Shown: positions 34,800 to 48,803, counted from the first letter of the stretch. The stretch is DNA of 64,000 nucleotides from Streptomyces sp. NRRL S-337 (GCF_000720175.1 NZ_JOIX01000001.1:310001-374000); one strand, 5' to 3'. The notes: generated by a model not told the origin, from the letters alone. Translations and numbers: made by a program.

Positions 34800-35202
34800 G
34801 CTCAGCAGTGTGCATTCTCCCGTCTCCTCGAACATAACTCAGGAGCGACTCAGGGAAGACTGTTTCCGACCTGATGCACAGCGACAGAGGGAGTCGGCTG
34901 CAATGTCCTGCCAAATGCGCAAGGGAGCGACTGAACAGGCAGTCATGGCCGATTACGAGAATTCGGGCAAGTCGAACCCGGTGTCCTCGCTCCTCATCTC
35001 AACGCATCACTGGGCCCGCTCAATACCTTCACTGCACGACTACAGAACGGGTATGCGGCATCGCCCGGCAGCCGGAACACGTATCACGATTTCCGGGAAT
35101 GGCCCACGTGGGGAGAAGAGGCACCGGCTTGGCGGGGCGTCCGCCTCGACGCTCAGGGGACACGGTCGTCCACGTCCCCTGAGCTCGGCGGAAGCGCGGC
35201 AG

Positions 35203-35754
35203 TCAGAGGCGTCGCAGCCAGGCGGCTGTGCCATGGCCGACCGCGAGGTAAATCAGCGCGGGGAGGGCGTAGTTGAAGAACACCCGCAGCCCTTCCGTCT
35301 TCATGATGAAGATGTCCTGCGACCAGCCGGCGAGCCAGTCGGCCACACCGTGCACGAAACCGACGAAAACATTCACCTGATTCGCTTCGAGCAGGTACAG
35401 GAGGATCCACAGCCCGAGAAATCCCGCGGCGACATCCGCGAGACTGTGAATGATCAAGGCGAGCCGATCCGCTCCGACACCTCGCCGGTTTCCTTGCCAA
35501 CTCCTCCTGGCGTTGGAGGTGGTGTTCGGAACGGAGTGGTACGGGGCGGCCGGGGCGGGGTCGTACGACGCTGCCCCGACGGGATCGTACGGTGAGGGTG
35601 AATTGCTGAGGTGCGGGGCCTGCGCCTGCGCCCCGGAAATCGGCAGCGGAGTCGTATCGCCGCCGTCCGGCGGGTTTGATCCGCCGGGGTACGGAGAGTT
35701 TGCTCTGGAGCCGTATGGATGATTTTGCGGTATGCCGTCATTGGGGTAAGTCAC
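35203..35754 (-). CDS. hypothetical membrane protein with a Pro-rich head
   Basis: A 183-residue protein starting with GTG at 35754. The first 90 residues are Pro/Ser/Tyr-rich and disordered. Two membrane segments follow (about 100-122, LIIHSLADVAAGFLGLWILL, and 155-175, FNYALPALIYLAVGHG) with a Trp-containing amphipathic stretch between. Proteins of this kind are common and unstudied in Streptomyces. The 34800-35202 stretch between it and the LCP gene shows no gene. Confidence 0.75.
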   Translation of the reverse strand: MTYPNDGIPQNHPYGSRANSPYPGGSNPPDGGDTTPLPISGAQAQAPHLSNSPSPYDPVGAASYDPAPAAPYHSVPNTTSNARRSWQGNRRGVGADRLALIIHSLADVAAGFLGLWILLYLLEANQVNVFVGFVHGVADWLAGWSQDIFIMKTEGLRVFFNYALPALIYLAVGHGTAAWLRRL

Positions 35755-36346
35755 GGTCCGCGCATTTCCCGTTGAACGATCCCGAAACTCCCTTCACCGC
35801 TATTTCACATCGATGTCCGCGGACCGCCACTTCGTCATCGACGAGCCGATGGCGCGCGCAGCCAGCTGGGGCCACCCGCGCCACGCGCAGCAACGGGAAG
35901 CGGGGGCCCCGCACACATCAAGGCACCTCACAGTCGATAGCCATCGGCACCACCCACTGCGGCGCGCCGGTCGAAAGTGTCACACCCGACTGCGGCTGGC
36001 CCCCACTAGGAACTCACCGAGGACCGCGCCCGCAGCCGGCGAGGCTTCGCCTACCTGCCTGAGTGCTTCGCCCTAGAGGTGCCAGTGTGTGGTCGGTTGA
36101 TGCCCAATGGGCGTGAGTGGGGCCGCTGTTGTCGGACCGGACACCGAGGCGGGGCGGACGGTGGACCGAGCGCCGAGAAGTGATCGACGTGAACACCGGA
36201 ACGGCCAAGGCCACGGCCAACCCGGCAAGGCGGCCCTAGACGGGCAGCGTGCTCAAGGCCCGAAGCGAACAGAGACCGCGCCTCGTCTTGGCCGGTTCTT
36301 CGATGCGCCGAGGCCCGCACGGCGGCGAACACCTTGGGCGAATGCT
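35755..36346. other. 590-bp gap, no gene found
   Basis: GC-rich sequence with stop-riddled frames or frames of poor coding bias on both strands; no strong hairpin, repeat or operator was seen. Confidence 0.45.
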
Positions 36347-37501
36347 CTAGTGGGACTGCTCATGCCGGGTGAACGCGGCGATCAGGTCGTGGACCGTGTG
36401 GCCTGTGGGGGTTGTGTTGTTGTCGGAGTCGGAACCGTGGGCCTCGGCACCTTCAAAGAGGGCAGCCTCGGCGCTGCGGGGGAACATGGCCTGTTCGTAT
36501 GCGGTGAGCGCGGCCTCGGTGTCGTCGGGGTGCGCGGCGAGGGCCTTGCCGAGTTCGGCGCCGTCGAGCATGGCCAGGTTGGCGCCCTCGCCGTTCGGGG
36601 CCGAGAGGTGGGCGGCGTCGCCGAGCAGGGTCACTCCCGGCACCCGGTCCCACCGGTGCCCGGTCGGCAGAGCGTAGAGGGGGCGCAAAACCGGCGCGGT
36701 GTCGCCGTCGGTGATCAGGGCGGTGAGCTCCGGCGCCCAGCCGTTGAACTCCTGCGCGATCCGCGCGGCGGCCACGGCGGCATCGGTGAAATCGATTGCG
36801 GCGAACCAGTCCTGCGGCTCGGTGAGCCCCACGTAGGCATGCAGAGTGTCGTCCTTTTCCCGGTGAGCGAAGATCTCCCTGCCCGGACTGGGCGCGATCA
36901 TCGACCCGCCGCCGACTGCTTTTGCGGCAGCGGGGTGCCGGGTGTCGGCGTTGAACAGGTAGGTCTCGACGACCGACTTGCCGATGTACTCGGGTGTGGC
37001 GGTGGAGAGCAGTGGCCGGACCCGTGACCACGCGCCGTCCGCGCCGACCAGCAGGCTGGTGACGAGGGTGCTGCCGTCGGCGAAGGTCACCTCATGGCGA
37101 CCTCCGCCGAGGCTGCGGGTGCTGCTGACCTTGTGTCCCCACCGCACGGTGTCGGCCGGGAGTGAGTCGAGCAGGATCTGTCGCAGCTCACCGCGTTGCA
37201 CCTCGGGGCGTCCCCCCGCGCCGTCGTCGGCCTTGTCGAACAGCACGGTCCCGTCCGGGTCGAGGACCCGCATTGCCTGGCGGCCCTCCAGGATGATGCC
37301 TCGAAACTCGTCCATCAAGTCTGCTGCTTCGAGGGCGAGTTGACCGTTGTAGTCGTGGATGTCGAGCATCCCACCCTGCGCACGCGCAGTGGGGGAGGGC
37401 TCCGCCTCGTAGACCGTGGCCGGTATTCCGCGGACGTGCAGGACGCGGGCGAGCGTGAGGCCGCCGAGCCCGGCGCCGATGATGGTGATGTCAGTGGTCA
37501 T
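36347..37501 (-). CDS. FAD-dependent aromatic monooxygenase, TetX-like
   Basis: A 384-residue class A flavoprotein hydroxylase. The GxGxxG motif is ITIIGAGLGGLTLARVL (residues 5-21), the middle motif GADGAWSRVRPLL, and the FAD ribityl motif VTLLGDAAHLSAPNGEGANLAM. The layout matches the TetX/PHBH-like group that hydroxylates aromatics, sometimes inactivating antibiotics. ATG 37501 has an AAGGAAG site; the upstream in-frame extension lies in low-complexity DNA. Activity on tetracyclines is not implied. Confidence 0.92.
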   Translation of the reverse strand: MTTDITIIGAGLGGLTLARVLHVRGIPATVYEAEPSPTARAQGGMLDIHDYNGQLALEAADLMDEFRGIILEGRQAMRVLDPDGTVLFDKADDGAGGRPEVQRGELRQILLDSLPADTVRWGHKVSSTRSLGGGRHEVTFADGSTLVTSLLVGADGAWSRVRPLLSTATPEYIGKSVVETYLFNADTRHPAAAKAVGGGSMIAPSPGREIFAHREKDDTLHAYVGLTEPQDWFAAIDFTDAAVAAARIAQEFNGWAPELTALITDGDTAPVLRPLYALPTGHRWDRVPGVTLLGDAAHLSAPNGEGANLAMLDGAELGKALAAHPDDTEAALTAYEQAMFPRSAEAALFEGAEAHGSDSDNNTTPTGHTVHDLIAAFTRHEQSH

Positions 37502-37913
37502 GGGACTTCCTTGCTGGCCGTGGACCGTTGGGCGGACACCCGGCAGGCAGGCCATGCCGGGAGCGTCGTTCCAGTGAGTCGGGACGATGCGATGCTGGTG
37601 GCCGGTGCCGCTGAGGCGGACGCCAACCAGTTCCAATGTCCCGGCAGCCGATGACAGATCACCGACAGACCACCGACCACCGCCGACATCCGCCGACAAC
37701 CACCCGATACCGGACCCGGACCCGACACCAGACCCGGACCTGACACCGGGCCCGGGTCCGGTCCACTGGGGGCTCAGGTATGCGACTGTCACCAGTGCTC
37801 CGAGGTGGGTCCAGTCAGCCGGGTGGTGAGGTGATCGCCAGTGGTCTCCTCAGGTCGTCCGGAGGAGCCTTGCCTGGCACGTGACCAACTGTGCCGCTTC
37901 CGACGCCTGGTCC
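37502..37913. other. gap with GGACCC-rich low-complexity sequence
   Basis: Positions about 37650-37765 are short irregular repeats of gacc/ccga and ggaccc. No gene was found in this 412-bp stretch; it contains the monooxygenase promoter. Confidence 0.5.
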
Positions 37914-38618
37914 TCAGCCGGGTTGCTTGGCCATGACGACCACACCCGGACCGGTGTGCTCATCCGCAGGGAGGCGAAGTTCGGCGACCGGGCGCAGTCC
38001 GGCCTGCTCGATCAGGGCCACGAGTTGTTCCGGCCGCCATTTGTGTGTCGTCCAACGAACGGGCACACCTCCGTAGGCCTCGGTGCGTACGAAGTCCTCG
38101 TCGCCGACGTGTGTGGCGGTGATGAAGTGTCCGCCTGGCTTCAACGCACGCGCGAACATGGCGAGAACCTGAGGAAGGACGTCGCGTGGGAGGTTGAACA
38201 GTGACCACCACCCGAGCACGCCGCCGAGGGACGCTTCACCAAGGTCGAGGTCGGTGGCAGAGGCGACGCTGAAGCGGCATTGCGGATGAAGACGTCGCGC
38301 GTTCTCGATCATGCGGGGAGAGAGATCAACCCCGGACACGTCGAGTCCGCGTTCTGCAAGGTAGGCGGTCACCGTTCCGGGTCCGCAGCCGACGTCGAGG
38401 ACAGGCCCGAGATCGCTCACGGTGTCAGCGAAGGCATCGATCGATGCCTTGAGCCATGGATGGCAGCGGATGTCGCCGACTCCCGTCGTCACCACCATGT
38501 GGGCGTAGTTGTCGGCCACGCGGTCATAGGACTCACGTACCACGTCGAGATCGGCTGGGCGGTCAACGGGGTTGTCGATTGGGCTGTCCATTGGGCGGTC
38601 AGTATGGTGTGCGCGCAT
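37914..38618 (-). CDS. class I SAM-dependent methyltransferase
   Basis: A 234-residue cytoplasmic enzyme. Motif I is VLDVGCGPGTVTAYLAERG, then VDLSPRMIENARR, ATDLDL and LKPGGHFITATH complete the fold. The N-terminus has a short imperfect repeat (MDSPIDNPVDRPADLD). A small-molecule acceptor is likely, but its identity is unknown. The TetX-like gene follows on the same strand after a 412-bp gap, too far for confident operon membership. Confidence 0.9.
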   Translation of the reverse strand: MRAHHTDRPMDSPIDNPVDRPADLDVVRESYDRVADNYAHMVVTTGVGDIRCHPWLKASIDAFADTVSDLGPVLDVGCGPGTVTAYLAERGLDVSGVDLSPRMIENARRLHPQCRFSVASATDLDLGEASLGGVLGWWSLFNLPRDVLPQVLAMFARALKPGGHFITATHVGDEDFVRTEAYGGVPVRWTTHKWRPEQLVALIEQAGLRPVAELRLPADEHTGPGVVVMAKQPG

Positions 38619-38847
38619 CAGCCAACGATAGGACTGCGCAACGCCATGGGGACTGGTAGGGGCGGGGTCGGAATACGCCAGAAACCTGCCGTGGTGACCG
38701 GTAAGCAGTGGTGAGCTGGTGACTGAGCTTGGTGAGTGGGGCGCCGGCGTGCTGGCCGCGACGGCATGCTGCCGTGATGTCCCACAGCGGAGCCGGTGGC
38801 CGTCGACCGGCCTGGGGCGCGGCCCGGAATCGCGGTTGCCGACCGGA

Positions 38848-39573
38848 TCACTCCGTTACGGGCAGGCACTCGGCGAGCAGGTCGACGACGTCGTGCCAGG
38901 CTCGCTGCGCGTGCCGTGCGTGGTAGCCGACGCCGGGGCGCACGGTGTGGTCGACCGGCGGGTGGTGGAAGGCGTGCAAGGCGCCGCCGTAGACCACGAG
39001 GCGCCAGTCGACGCCTGCGGCCTGCATCTCGGCGGTGAACGCGTCCCGTTGCGCGGGCGGCATGATCGGGTCTTCCGACCCGACCCCGGCCCACACCGGG
39101 CAGCGAATGTGCGCCGCCTCGCCCGGTCGGCCCGTGGTCAGTGCGTTGACTGTCGCGATCGCCCGCAGGTCGACGCCGTCGCGTCCGAGTTCCAGCCCGA
39201 TTGCGCCCCCCGTGCCGTAGCCGATGGCGGCGATCCGGTCGGGGTCGGTCCGCCGTTCGGCGCGCAACACGTCGAGCGCCGCGTGGCCGATACCCCGCAT
39301 CCGGTCGGGGTCGGCGAGCAGCGGGGTCGTGTGCGCCAGCATCTCCTCCGGGTCGGTGAACCAGCGCCCGCCGTTGATGTCGAAGGCCAGCGCCACGTAC
39401 CCCAGCTCAGCCAAGGCGTCGGCCCGACGGCGTTGGAAGTCGTTCAGCCCCGGCCCCTCGGGCCCGACCAGGACCGCGGGCCGGCGGTCGACACCGGCCG
39501 GGAGCGCGAGGTGTCCGATCATCGTCAAGCCGTCGGCCGGGTACTCGACCGTGCGTGTGGTAATCGTCGTCAT
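38848..39573 (-). CDS. dienelactone-hydrolase-like protein lacking the nucleophilic cysteine
   Basis: A 241-residue alpha/beta-hydrolase-fold protein. The oxyanion-side motif GPEGPGLND and the C-terminal Asp (GSEDPIMPP) and His (GGALHAFHHP) are in place. The nucleophile elbow, normally GYCxGG, reads IGYGTGGAIGLELG, with Gly (codon ggc) in place of Cys. A classical hydrolase mechanism is therefore unlikely; it may be a non-catalytic homologue or use another residue. A second family member in this window (47848) keeps the Cys. Confidence 0.88.
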   Translation of the reverse strand: MTTITTRTVEYPADGLTMIGHLALPAGVDRRPAVLVGPEGPGLNDFQRRRADALAELGYVALAFDINGGRWFTDPEEMLAHTTPLLADPDRMRGIGHAALDVLRAERRTDPDRIAAIGYGTGGAIGLELGRDGVDLRAIATVNALTTGRPGEAAHIRCPVWAGVGSEDPIMPPAQRDAFTAEMQAAGVDWRLVVYGGALHAFHHPPVDHTVRPGVGYHARHAQRAWHDVVDLLAECLPVTE

Positions 39574-39657
39574 GAGACGGACGGTAGTGATCGTCGAGCC
39601 CGGTCGGGCCGGTGTTCACCGCCGGCAGAACAGCGCGGTGTGCCTCTGAGATGCGGA

Positions 39658-39739
39658 GAAGGCTCACCTACAACGCGGCAATGGCTCACCGGCAATGCGG
39701 CAAAGGCTCACCTGCAATGCGGCGATGGCTCACGGCTCC
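39658..39739. repeat. 22-bp tandem repeats upstream of the hydrolase-like gene
   Basis: Units at 39658, 39680, 39702 and a partial at 39724 (consensus aaaggctcacctgcaatgcggc). They lie 85-165 bp upstream of the minus-strand gene at 39573. The rest of the 39574-40107 gap has only weak ORFs. Confidence 0.85.
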
Positions 39740-40107
39740 GTCACGAAGTCGTCGCGCTTACCAGCGCCTGGCTGGCCGCCACCGGATGGAGGCAGGTGTG
39801 ATCCTGCAGTTGCTCGGCGGAGGCGGGCTCACCGGTGCTGCCACGGTGGCCGGGCTACGGTGGGCGCGCCGCAGCCTGCTGGCCCTGCCCACGGCTTGAC
39901 GCATGCCATGGGTCACCCTGAGAAGGCTCTTCCCGAAACCGGCAACTGGCCCCTGAACCTGTTGGCAGCCTGGCGTCGAGAGCAGCGTAAGGCGGCAGGG
40001 CCGACGTCCGCCGAGCTCGCGGCCAGGGCCGCGTCGGACGGATGCCGGCCAGCAGCCACCACGCTGCGGGGCCCGGCGGCCCGGGCATGATCCGCCGGAC
40101 AGCGCAC

Positions 40108-41533
<1,426 letters not shown>

Positions 41534-41549
<16 letters not shown>

Positions 41550-41568
41550 TGCTGCGTTAAAATTCGGT
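41534..41568 (+). promoter_or_regulatory. probable leaderless promoter of the marR gene
   Basis: TAAAAT at 41558-41563 is a near-consensus -10 and leaves five bases before the ATG at 41569, so transcription would start at the A of the start codon. A weak -35 (ttctgc) lies at 41534-41539. No Shine-Dalgarno sequence is present, which agrees with a leaderless message. Confidence 0.6.
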
Positions 41569-41991
41569 ATGCCCCTTCCGGAATCCGCCGCCGTCGCGGC
41601 CGAACTGCGCACCGCGATGGGAAAGCTCACGCGGCGCGTGAAGCTCGAGGACCAGATGCCGCACGGTCAGGTGGCCGTCCTCGGTGCGCTGGACCGCAGC
41701 GGCGCGATGACGACCAGCGAACTGGCGGCCGATCAGCGGGTGCGCCCGCAGTCCATGGCCCGAGCCGTTGGACTGCTCATGGAGCAGGGGCTGATCACGC
41801 GCCGGGCGCATCCGACCGACGGCCGCAAGAGCCTGGTCGAGCTCTCCTCTGCGGGGCAGGCGCTGCTGGAGGAGGAGCGGGGGCGCAGGGCGGATTGGCT
41901 CGCACGGGCGATTGAGGCGGAATTGACGGGGGAGGAGCGGGAGTTGCTGGCGCGGGGGATCGGGCTGGTGGAGCGGCTCGCGGCGCACTAG
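41569..41991 (+). CDS. MarR family transcriptional regulator
   Basis: A 140-residue winged-helix regulator: LGALDRSGAMTTSELAADQRVRPQSMARAVGLLMEQGLITR and the wing HPTDGRKSLVELSSAG are typical. It lacks any ribosome site and appears to be leaderless. It is divergent from the second enolase gene and probably controls it and itself through the 13-bp array between them. Confidence 0.92.
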   Translation: MPLPESAAVAAELRTAMGKLTRRVKLEDQMPHGQVAVLGALDRSGAMTTSELAADQRVRPQSMARAVGLLMEQGLITRRAHPTDGRKSLVELSSAGQALLEEERGRRADWLARAIEAELTGEERELLARGIGLVERLAAH

Positions 41992-42018
41992 GTGTGTGCC
42001 GTCCCGGGACGTGGGTGA

Positions 42019-42054
42019 CAGGCGACATGCCAGGCGACATGCCAGGCGACATGC
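42019..42054. repeat. three exact 12-bp tandem repeats
   Basis: caggcgacatgc is repeated at 42019, 42031 and 42043, shortly after the marR stop. The rest of the 41992-42440 gap shows no gene. Confidence 0.9.
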
Positions 42055-42440
42055 CCTGACTGGTCCTTGACCGAGGTGAGGGCTGAGGGCCTTCTGGTTC
42101 CGGTGTGGATTGCGAAATCCGCCTTGGTGTCCAGGAGGCCCACGTGAGGGGCCGTAACGCCCCGCTGACACCGACCGGCAGGCTGCCTGTCCCCACGGCT
42201 TCGGAGCGGCCCCGCGCCATCGGCCCGAAGCATTCAGCTCGTCTCGGGGCCCTCGCCGCCGCCCGGCCCGGGACGACGAGGAGCGGCCAGCAGCGACGGC
42301 AGCTCGACGATCTGCCCCGGCAACTCCTCACACCCGTGTTAGTCGGGCGTTAGCGGAGCGGCAGCCTCGCGATAGTGGCCCCGATCAGAGTGGGTGACGT
42401 ACCGAGGAGACAACGACACCGACTGCCCGGGGGATCCGAA

Positions 42441-43193
42441 ATGAGCTCCACCACCACTGTCCGCACCGCTCGTCGCCGCACCCTGCGCATTGCCGCCGCG
42501 GCCCTGACCGCGGCCGCCGGCCTCACCCTGACCGCCTGCTCCGGCTCGGACGCCGACGGCACGAAGGCCGCGAGCCACTCGGGAACGGGCACGGCCGCCG
42601 CCGAGTCCAGCGGCGCGGGCTCCGCCGCCGGAGCGCAGGGTTCCGAGGCCCAGGAGGGCCCCGGCGCCAAGGTCGACGGCAAGGCGGGCGCCGCGGCGGG
42701 CAAGCAGTCGGGCAAGCAGCCGGGCAGCGCGCACGCCTCCGGCGGCGGCGGGGCAGCGGGCTCGGGCGTTCAGCGCTGCCACACCTCCGGCCTCAAGGCG
42801 GTCTTCGCAACGGGCGAGGACGCGACCCCGGACCCGAACGCGGGCGGCGCGACGACCACCAGCATCGTGCTGACCAACAAGGGGAGCCGCACCTGTGTGA
42901 TCGGCGGCTTCGCGGGCGTGGACCTCAAGTCCGAGAACGGCGGGCAGATTTGGTCGTTGGCCCGTTCCTCGGCCAAGCACGGCTCGATCAACCTCAAGCC
43001 CGGAGACAGCACCGACTTCACGATCAACCTCGGCATGGCCGGCAAGAACGAGGAGCACTCCTGGATGCCCGCCTTCGCGGCCGTCACCCCGCCGAACGAG
43101 ACCACCTCGCTGACCCTGAAGTGGCCCTGGGGCCCGCTCGTCGACCAGACCGGCGCCACCCACCCGGCCACCTTCGTCAACCCCATCGGCTGA
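42441..43193 (+). CDS. DUF4232 domain lipoprotein
   Basis: A 250-residue secreted protein. The signal peptide ends in a good lipobox, LTLTACSG (Cys about residue 33). A long Gly/Ala/Ser-rich linker (about 35-110) leads to the DUF4232 domain (RCHTSGLKAVF ... TTTSIVLTNKGSRTCVIGGFAGVDL), with paired cysteines and a beta-sandwich pattern. Such proteins are abundant Streptomyces surface lipoproteins of unknown role. ATG 42441 has a GGGGGAT site. Confidence 0.9.
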   Translation: MSSTTTVRTARRRTLRIAAAALTAAAGLTLTACSGSDADGTKAASHSGTGTAAAESSGAGSAAGAQGSEAQEGPGAKVDGKAGAAAGKQSGKQPGSAHASGGGGAAGSGVQRCHTSGLKAVFATGEDATPDPNAGGATTTSIVLTNKGSRTCVIGGFAGVDLKSENGGQIWSLARSSAKHGSINLKPGDSTDFTINLGMAGKNEEHSWMPAFAAVTPPNETTSLTLKWPWGPLVDQTGATHPATFVNPIG

Positions 43194-43291
43194 CCGCCCT
43201 CGTCGCTGCCCTGCCTGGGCGTTCGGACAGGGCAGCGGAGGGGGCGATCCCTCTGTGCTCAGGGTTGGGCCCGGTCACCGATGTGCCGTGC

Positions 43292-43326
43292 GATGCCCCC
43301 GGTTCCGAAGCGGAACCGGGGGCATC
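43292..43326. terminator. strong bidirectional terminator
   Basis: A perfect 15-bp stem (gatgcccccggttcc / ggaaccgggggcatc) with a 5-base loop lies between the convergent DUF4232 and beta-propeller genes. Confidence 0.9.
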
Positions 43327-43412
43327 GTCATGGGCCAAGCAGTGCTTTCGCGACACCCCTAGGGAGACATGCCTGGGGGACACGCATAGGGGACACGTCT
43401 AGGGGGACACGC

Positions 43413-46364
<2,952 letters not shown>

Positions 46365-46559
46365 GCTGCTCTCTCCCTGCCGCGGGCCGAACCCACCGCT
46401 CCGGGGCCCTACCTGCCCCGATCGACACCCAGGTACGCCACAGGGAGTAAGTCACTGACAACGTTGCGTAGCCGGGGTGGCATTTCTTGAACTTGGCTGT
46501 GGCGTCTCGGAGCTGAGACCTGGCGGGGCCCCACCACCGGCCGCGCGCCCGGCTCACGG

Positions 46560-46621
46560 GCGGCAGCAACGGCGCGATCACCGCCCACGGGCGGCGGCCA
46601 CGGCGCGATCACCGCCCACGC
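46560..46621. repeat. two tandem 31-bp direct repeats
   Basis: 46560-46590 and 46591-46621 are identical except at two positions and share cggcgcgatcaccgcccacg. They stop five bases before the GlxA-type gene end and may form part of a terminator region. Confidence 0.85.
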
Positions 46622-46625
46622 GGCG

Positions 46626-47687
46626 TCAGAGATCTCCCCGGGGGGCGCCGCCGTCCGGGGCGGACGTCCGGGCCCTGCGGCGGAAGGCGGCCCGGTAGGC
46701 GCTCGGGCGGTGGCCGGTGTGGCGGGCGAAGAGGGCGGCGAACGTGCCGGGGTCCTGGTAGCCGACGGCCGCGGCGACGGCGGCGACGGTGCGGTCGGTG
46801 GTCTCCAGCAGATGGCGGGCGCGGCGGACCCGGGAGGCCTGCAGATGGGCCAGCGGGCTGCGTCCGGTCTCGTCGGCGAAGCGGCGCAGCAGCGTACGGG
46901 TGCTGACCCGGAAGGCGTCCGCGAGCGCGGCGAGGTCGTACCGCTCGGCGAGGTTCTGGTCGAGCCGCCGCATGACCCGCTGGGAGAACTCCCGGCCGGG
47001 CTGCGGGAGGAGCCGCGGGTCGACGTACGGGGTCTGGGAGGTCCGGGCGTCGTCGACGAGCGCCAACCGTGCGGTGGTGCGGGCCACTTGGGGACCGCTG
47101 TGCCGGCGGATCAGGTCCAGTGCGAAGTCGTACATGGCGCTGAACGCGGCCGTGGTCGTCACCCCCGCGTCGGTGACGACCAGGTGCTCGGGCCGTACGT
47201 CGGTGCCCGGGCAGCGCCTGGCGAGTTCGTCGGCGTGCAGCCAGGAGGTGGTGGCCCGGCGCCGGTCGAGGAGCCCGGCCTCGGCGAGCAGGAACGCACC
47301 GACGCAGAGGGAGACGACGGCGGTGCCGGCGGCGGCCTGCGCGCGGATCGCCGCGATCTCGGGGGCGAGCCGGGCGAGCCGTGCGTCGAGGTCCGTGCCC
47401 GGGCGCAGTTCGAAGCCCGGCACCACGAGGACGTCGACCTCGCGCAGGGGACGCACCTCCAGGCTCGCGCCGCCCGAGGCGACGACCCGGCGGCGGGGCG
47501 AGACGATCGACACCCGGTAGCGGGGCGCGTCCGGTCCGGCGACATGCCCGGCCATCGTCAACAGGTCGGGGACGCCGAACACTTCGGACGCGAAGCAGTC
47601 CGGGTACGCCAGGACCCCGACCCGCAGCGCGCCCGGCCCGGTGCCCGGACCCGCACCGTCCGCCGCCTGCCGTGCCGCCTCCGTCAT
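46626..47687 (-). CDS. GlxA family transcriptional regulator (DJ-1/PfpI plus AraC HTH)
   Basis: A 353-residue regulator. The N-terminal DJ-1/PfpI-like domain (VGVLAYPDCFASEVFGVPDL ... VVSLCVGAFLLAEAGLLDRR) has the conserved Cys in SLCVGAF. The C-terminal AraC domain has two HTH units (YDLAALADAFRVSTRTLLRR and VAAVAAAVGYQDPGTFAALF). It is divergent from the dienelactone hydrolase, its likely target. Confidence 0.93.
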   Translation of the reverse strand: MTEAARQAADGAGPGTGPGALRVGVLAYPDCFASEVFGVPDLLTMAGHVAGPDAPRYRVSIVSPRRRVVASGGASLEVRPLREVDVLVVPGFELRPGTDLDARLARLAPEIAAIRAQAAAGTAVVSLCVGAFLLAEAGLLDRRRATTSWLHADELARRCPGTDVRPEHLVVTDAGVTTTAAFSAMYDFALDLIRRHSGPQVARTTARLALVDDARTSQTPYVDPRLLPQPGREFSQRVMRRLDQNLAERYDLAALADAFRVSTRTLLRRFADETGRSPLAHLQASRVRRARHLLETTDRTVAAVAAAVGYQDPGTFAALFARHTGHRPSAYRAAFRRRARTSAPDGGAPRGDL

Positions 47688-47847
47688 CGCTCCCGTACCT
47701 CCTGGTGTCCCCGGCCCCGCCCCCGTGTCCCCGTGCCCGGATCGCCGACCGCGTACCGCTGGCCTCCCTCGCGTGTGGCGAGATTACCCCTGGCCTTGGC
47801 GATCTGGCCTCTCACCCGGCGGCCCGCCCCAGGACGAGGCTGGCTCC

Positions 47848-48681
47848 ATGAGCGACAACGACGATCCGATCACCGACTTCACCCGCCGGAGCATGGCCGT
47901 GGAGGGGGTGGAGAAGACGGTGTACGTGGCCGGGGCCGGGCCCGCGGTCGTGGTGCTGCCCGAGATGCCGGGCATCAGTCCCGACGTCCTGCGCCTCGCG
48001 CGCTGGGTGCGGGACGCCGGCTTCACCGTCCATGTGCCCTCGCTGTTCGGGACGGACGGCGCCTTCCCCACGGTCGAGGGCGGCCGGGAGGTCGTCCGCC
48101 GCGCCTGTGTCAGCGCGGAGTTCCGCGCCTTCGCCGGGGGCGGCACCAGCCCGGTGACGCTCTGGCTGCGCGGCCTGGCGCGCCAGGCCCACACCGCGTG
48201 CGGTGGGCCGGGGGTGGGCGCGATCGGCCTGTGCTTCACCGGCAACTTCGCCCTCACCATGGCCCTGGAGCCGGCGGTGATCGCCCCGGTGGTCAACCAC
48301 CCGTCGCTGCCGCTCGACGACCCAGGCGGACTCGAACTCGACCCGGCCGACGCACGCGCGGTGCGCGACCGGCTCCACCGCGACGGACTCAGCGTCCTCG
48401 CCTACCGCTTCGAGGGCGACCGCTGGTGCACGGGACAGCGCTTCGCCGCCTACCGCGCGCTGCTCGGCGACGTCTTCGACGGGCGCGTCCTCCCGGACAG
48501 CGCCGCCCACCCGGCCCCGCCGCCCTTCTTCGCCGACCTGGTCGGCACCCCGCACAGCGTCGTCACCGCCCATCTCGTCGACGAGGCCGGCCACCCCACG
48601 GTCCGGGCCCGCGACGAGATCCTCGCCTTCCTCACCGACCGCCTGCACCCGCACGGGAACGGACCGCTGCCCGCCATCTGA
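47848..48681 (+). CDS. dienelactone hydrolase family protein
   Basis: A 277-residue alpha/beta hydrolase. The Cys nucleophile is present (IGLCFTGNFALTMALEP, about residue 134), an acidic residue lies in VVLPEMPGISPDV near the N-terminus, and a His (DEAGHPTVR) is close to the C-terminus. Relatives open lactone rings in aromatic degradation or hydrolyse related esters. ATG 47848 follows a GAGG-containing site. It is divergent from the GlxA-type regulator. Confidence 0.9.
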   Translation: MSDNDDPITDFTRRSMAVEGVEKTVYVAGAGPAVVVLPEMPGISPDVLRLARWVRDAGFTVHVPSLFGTDGAFPTVEGGREVVRRACVSAEFRAFAGGGTSPVTLWLRGLARQAHTACGGPGVGAIGLCFTGNFALTMALEPAVIAPVVNHPSLPLDDPGGLELDPADARAVRDRLHRDGLSVLAYRFEGDRWCTGQRFAAYRALLGDVFDGRVLPDSAAHPAPPPFFADLVGTPHSVVTAHLVDEAGHPTVRARDEILAFLTDRLHPHGNGPLPAI

Positions 48682-48748
48682 CCGGGCCCTGGTCCGCCGG
48701 ACACCGCTACTTCGTCGCCATCACCCTCGCCCCAGACCCTCATCGGTT

Positions 48749-48784
48749 GGCACGTTGGGATCCCGGACGGGATCCCAACGTGCC
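48749..48784. terminator. perfect 17-bp inverted repeat terminator
   Basis: Arms 48749-48765 and 48768-48784 are perfectly complementary with only two bases between them. It separates the convergent hydrolase and CMD-like genes. Confidence 0.85.
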
Positions 48785-48803
48785 AGCCATTACCCGGGCG
48801 GAC

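Noticed and set aside
39658..39739. Repeat array that could suggest a small CRISPR
   Set aside because: The 22-bp units are directly adjacent with no unique spacers, and no cas genes are present.
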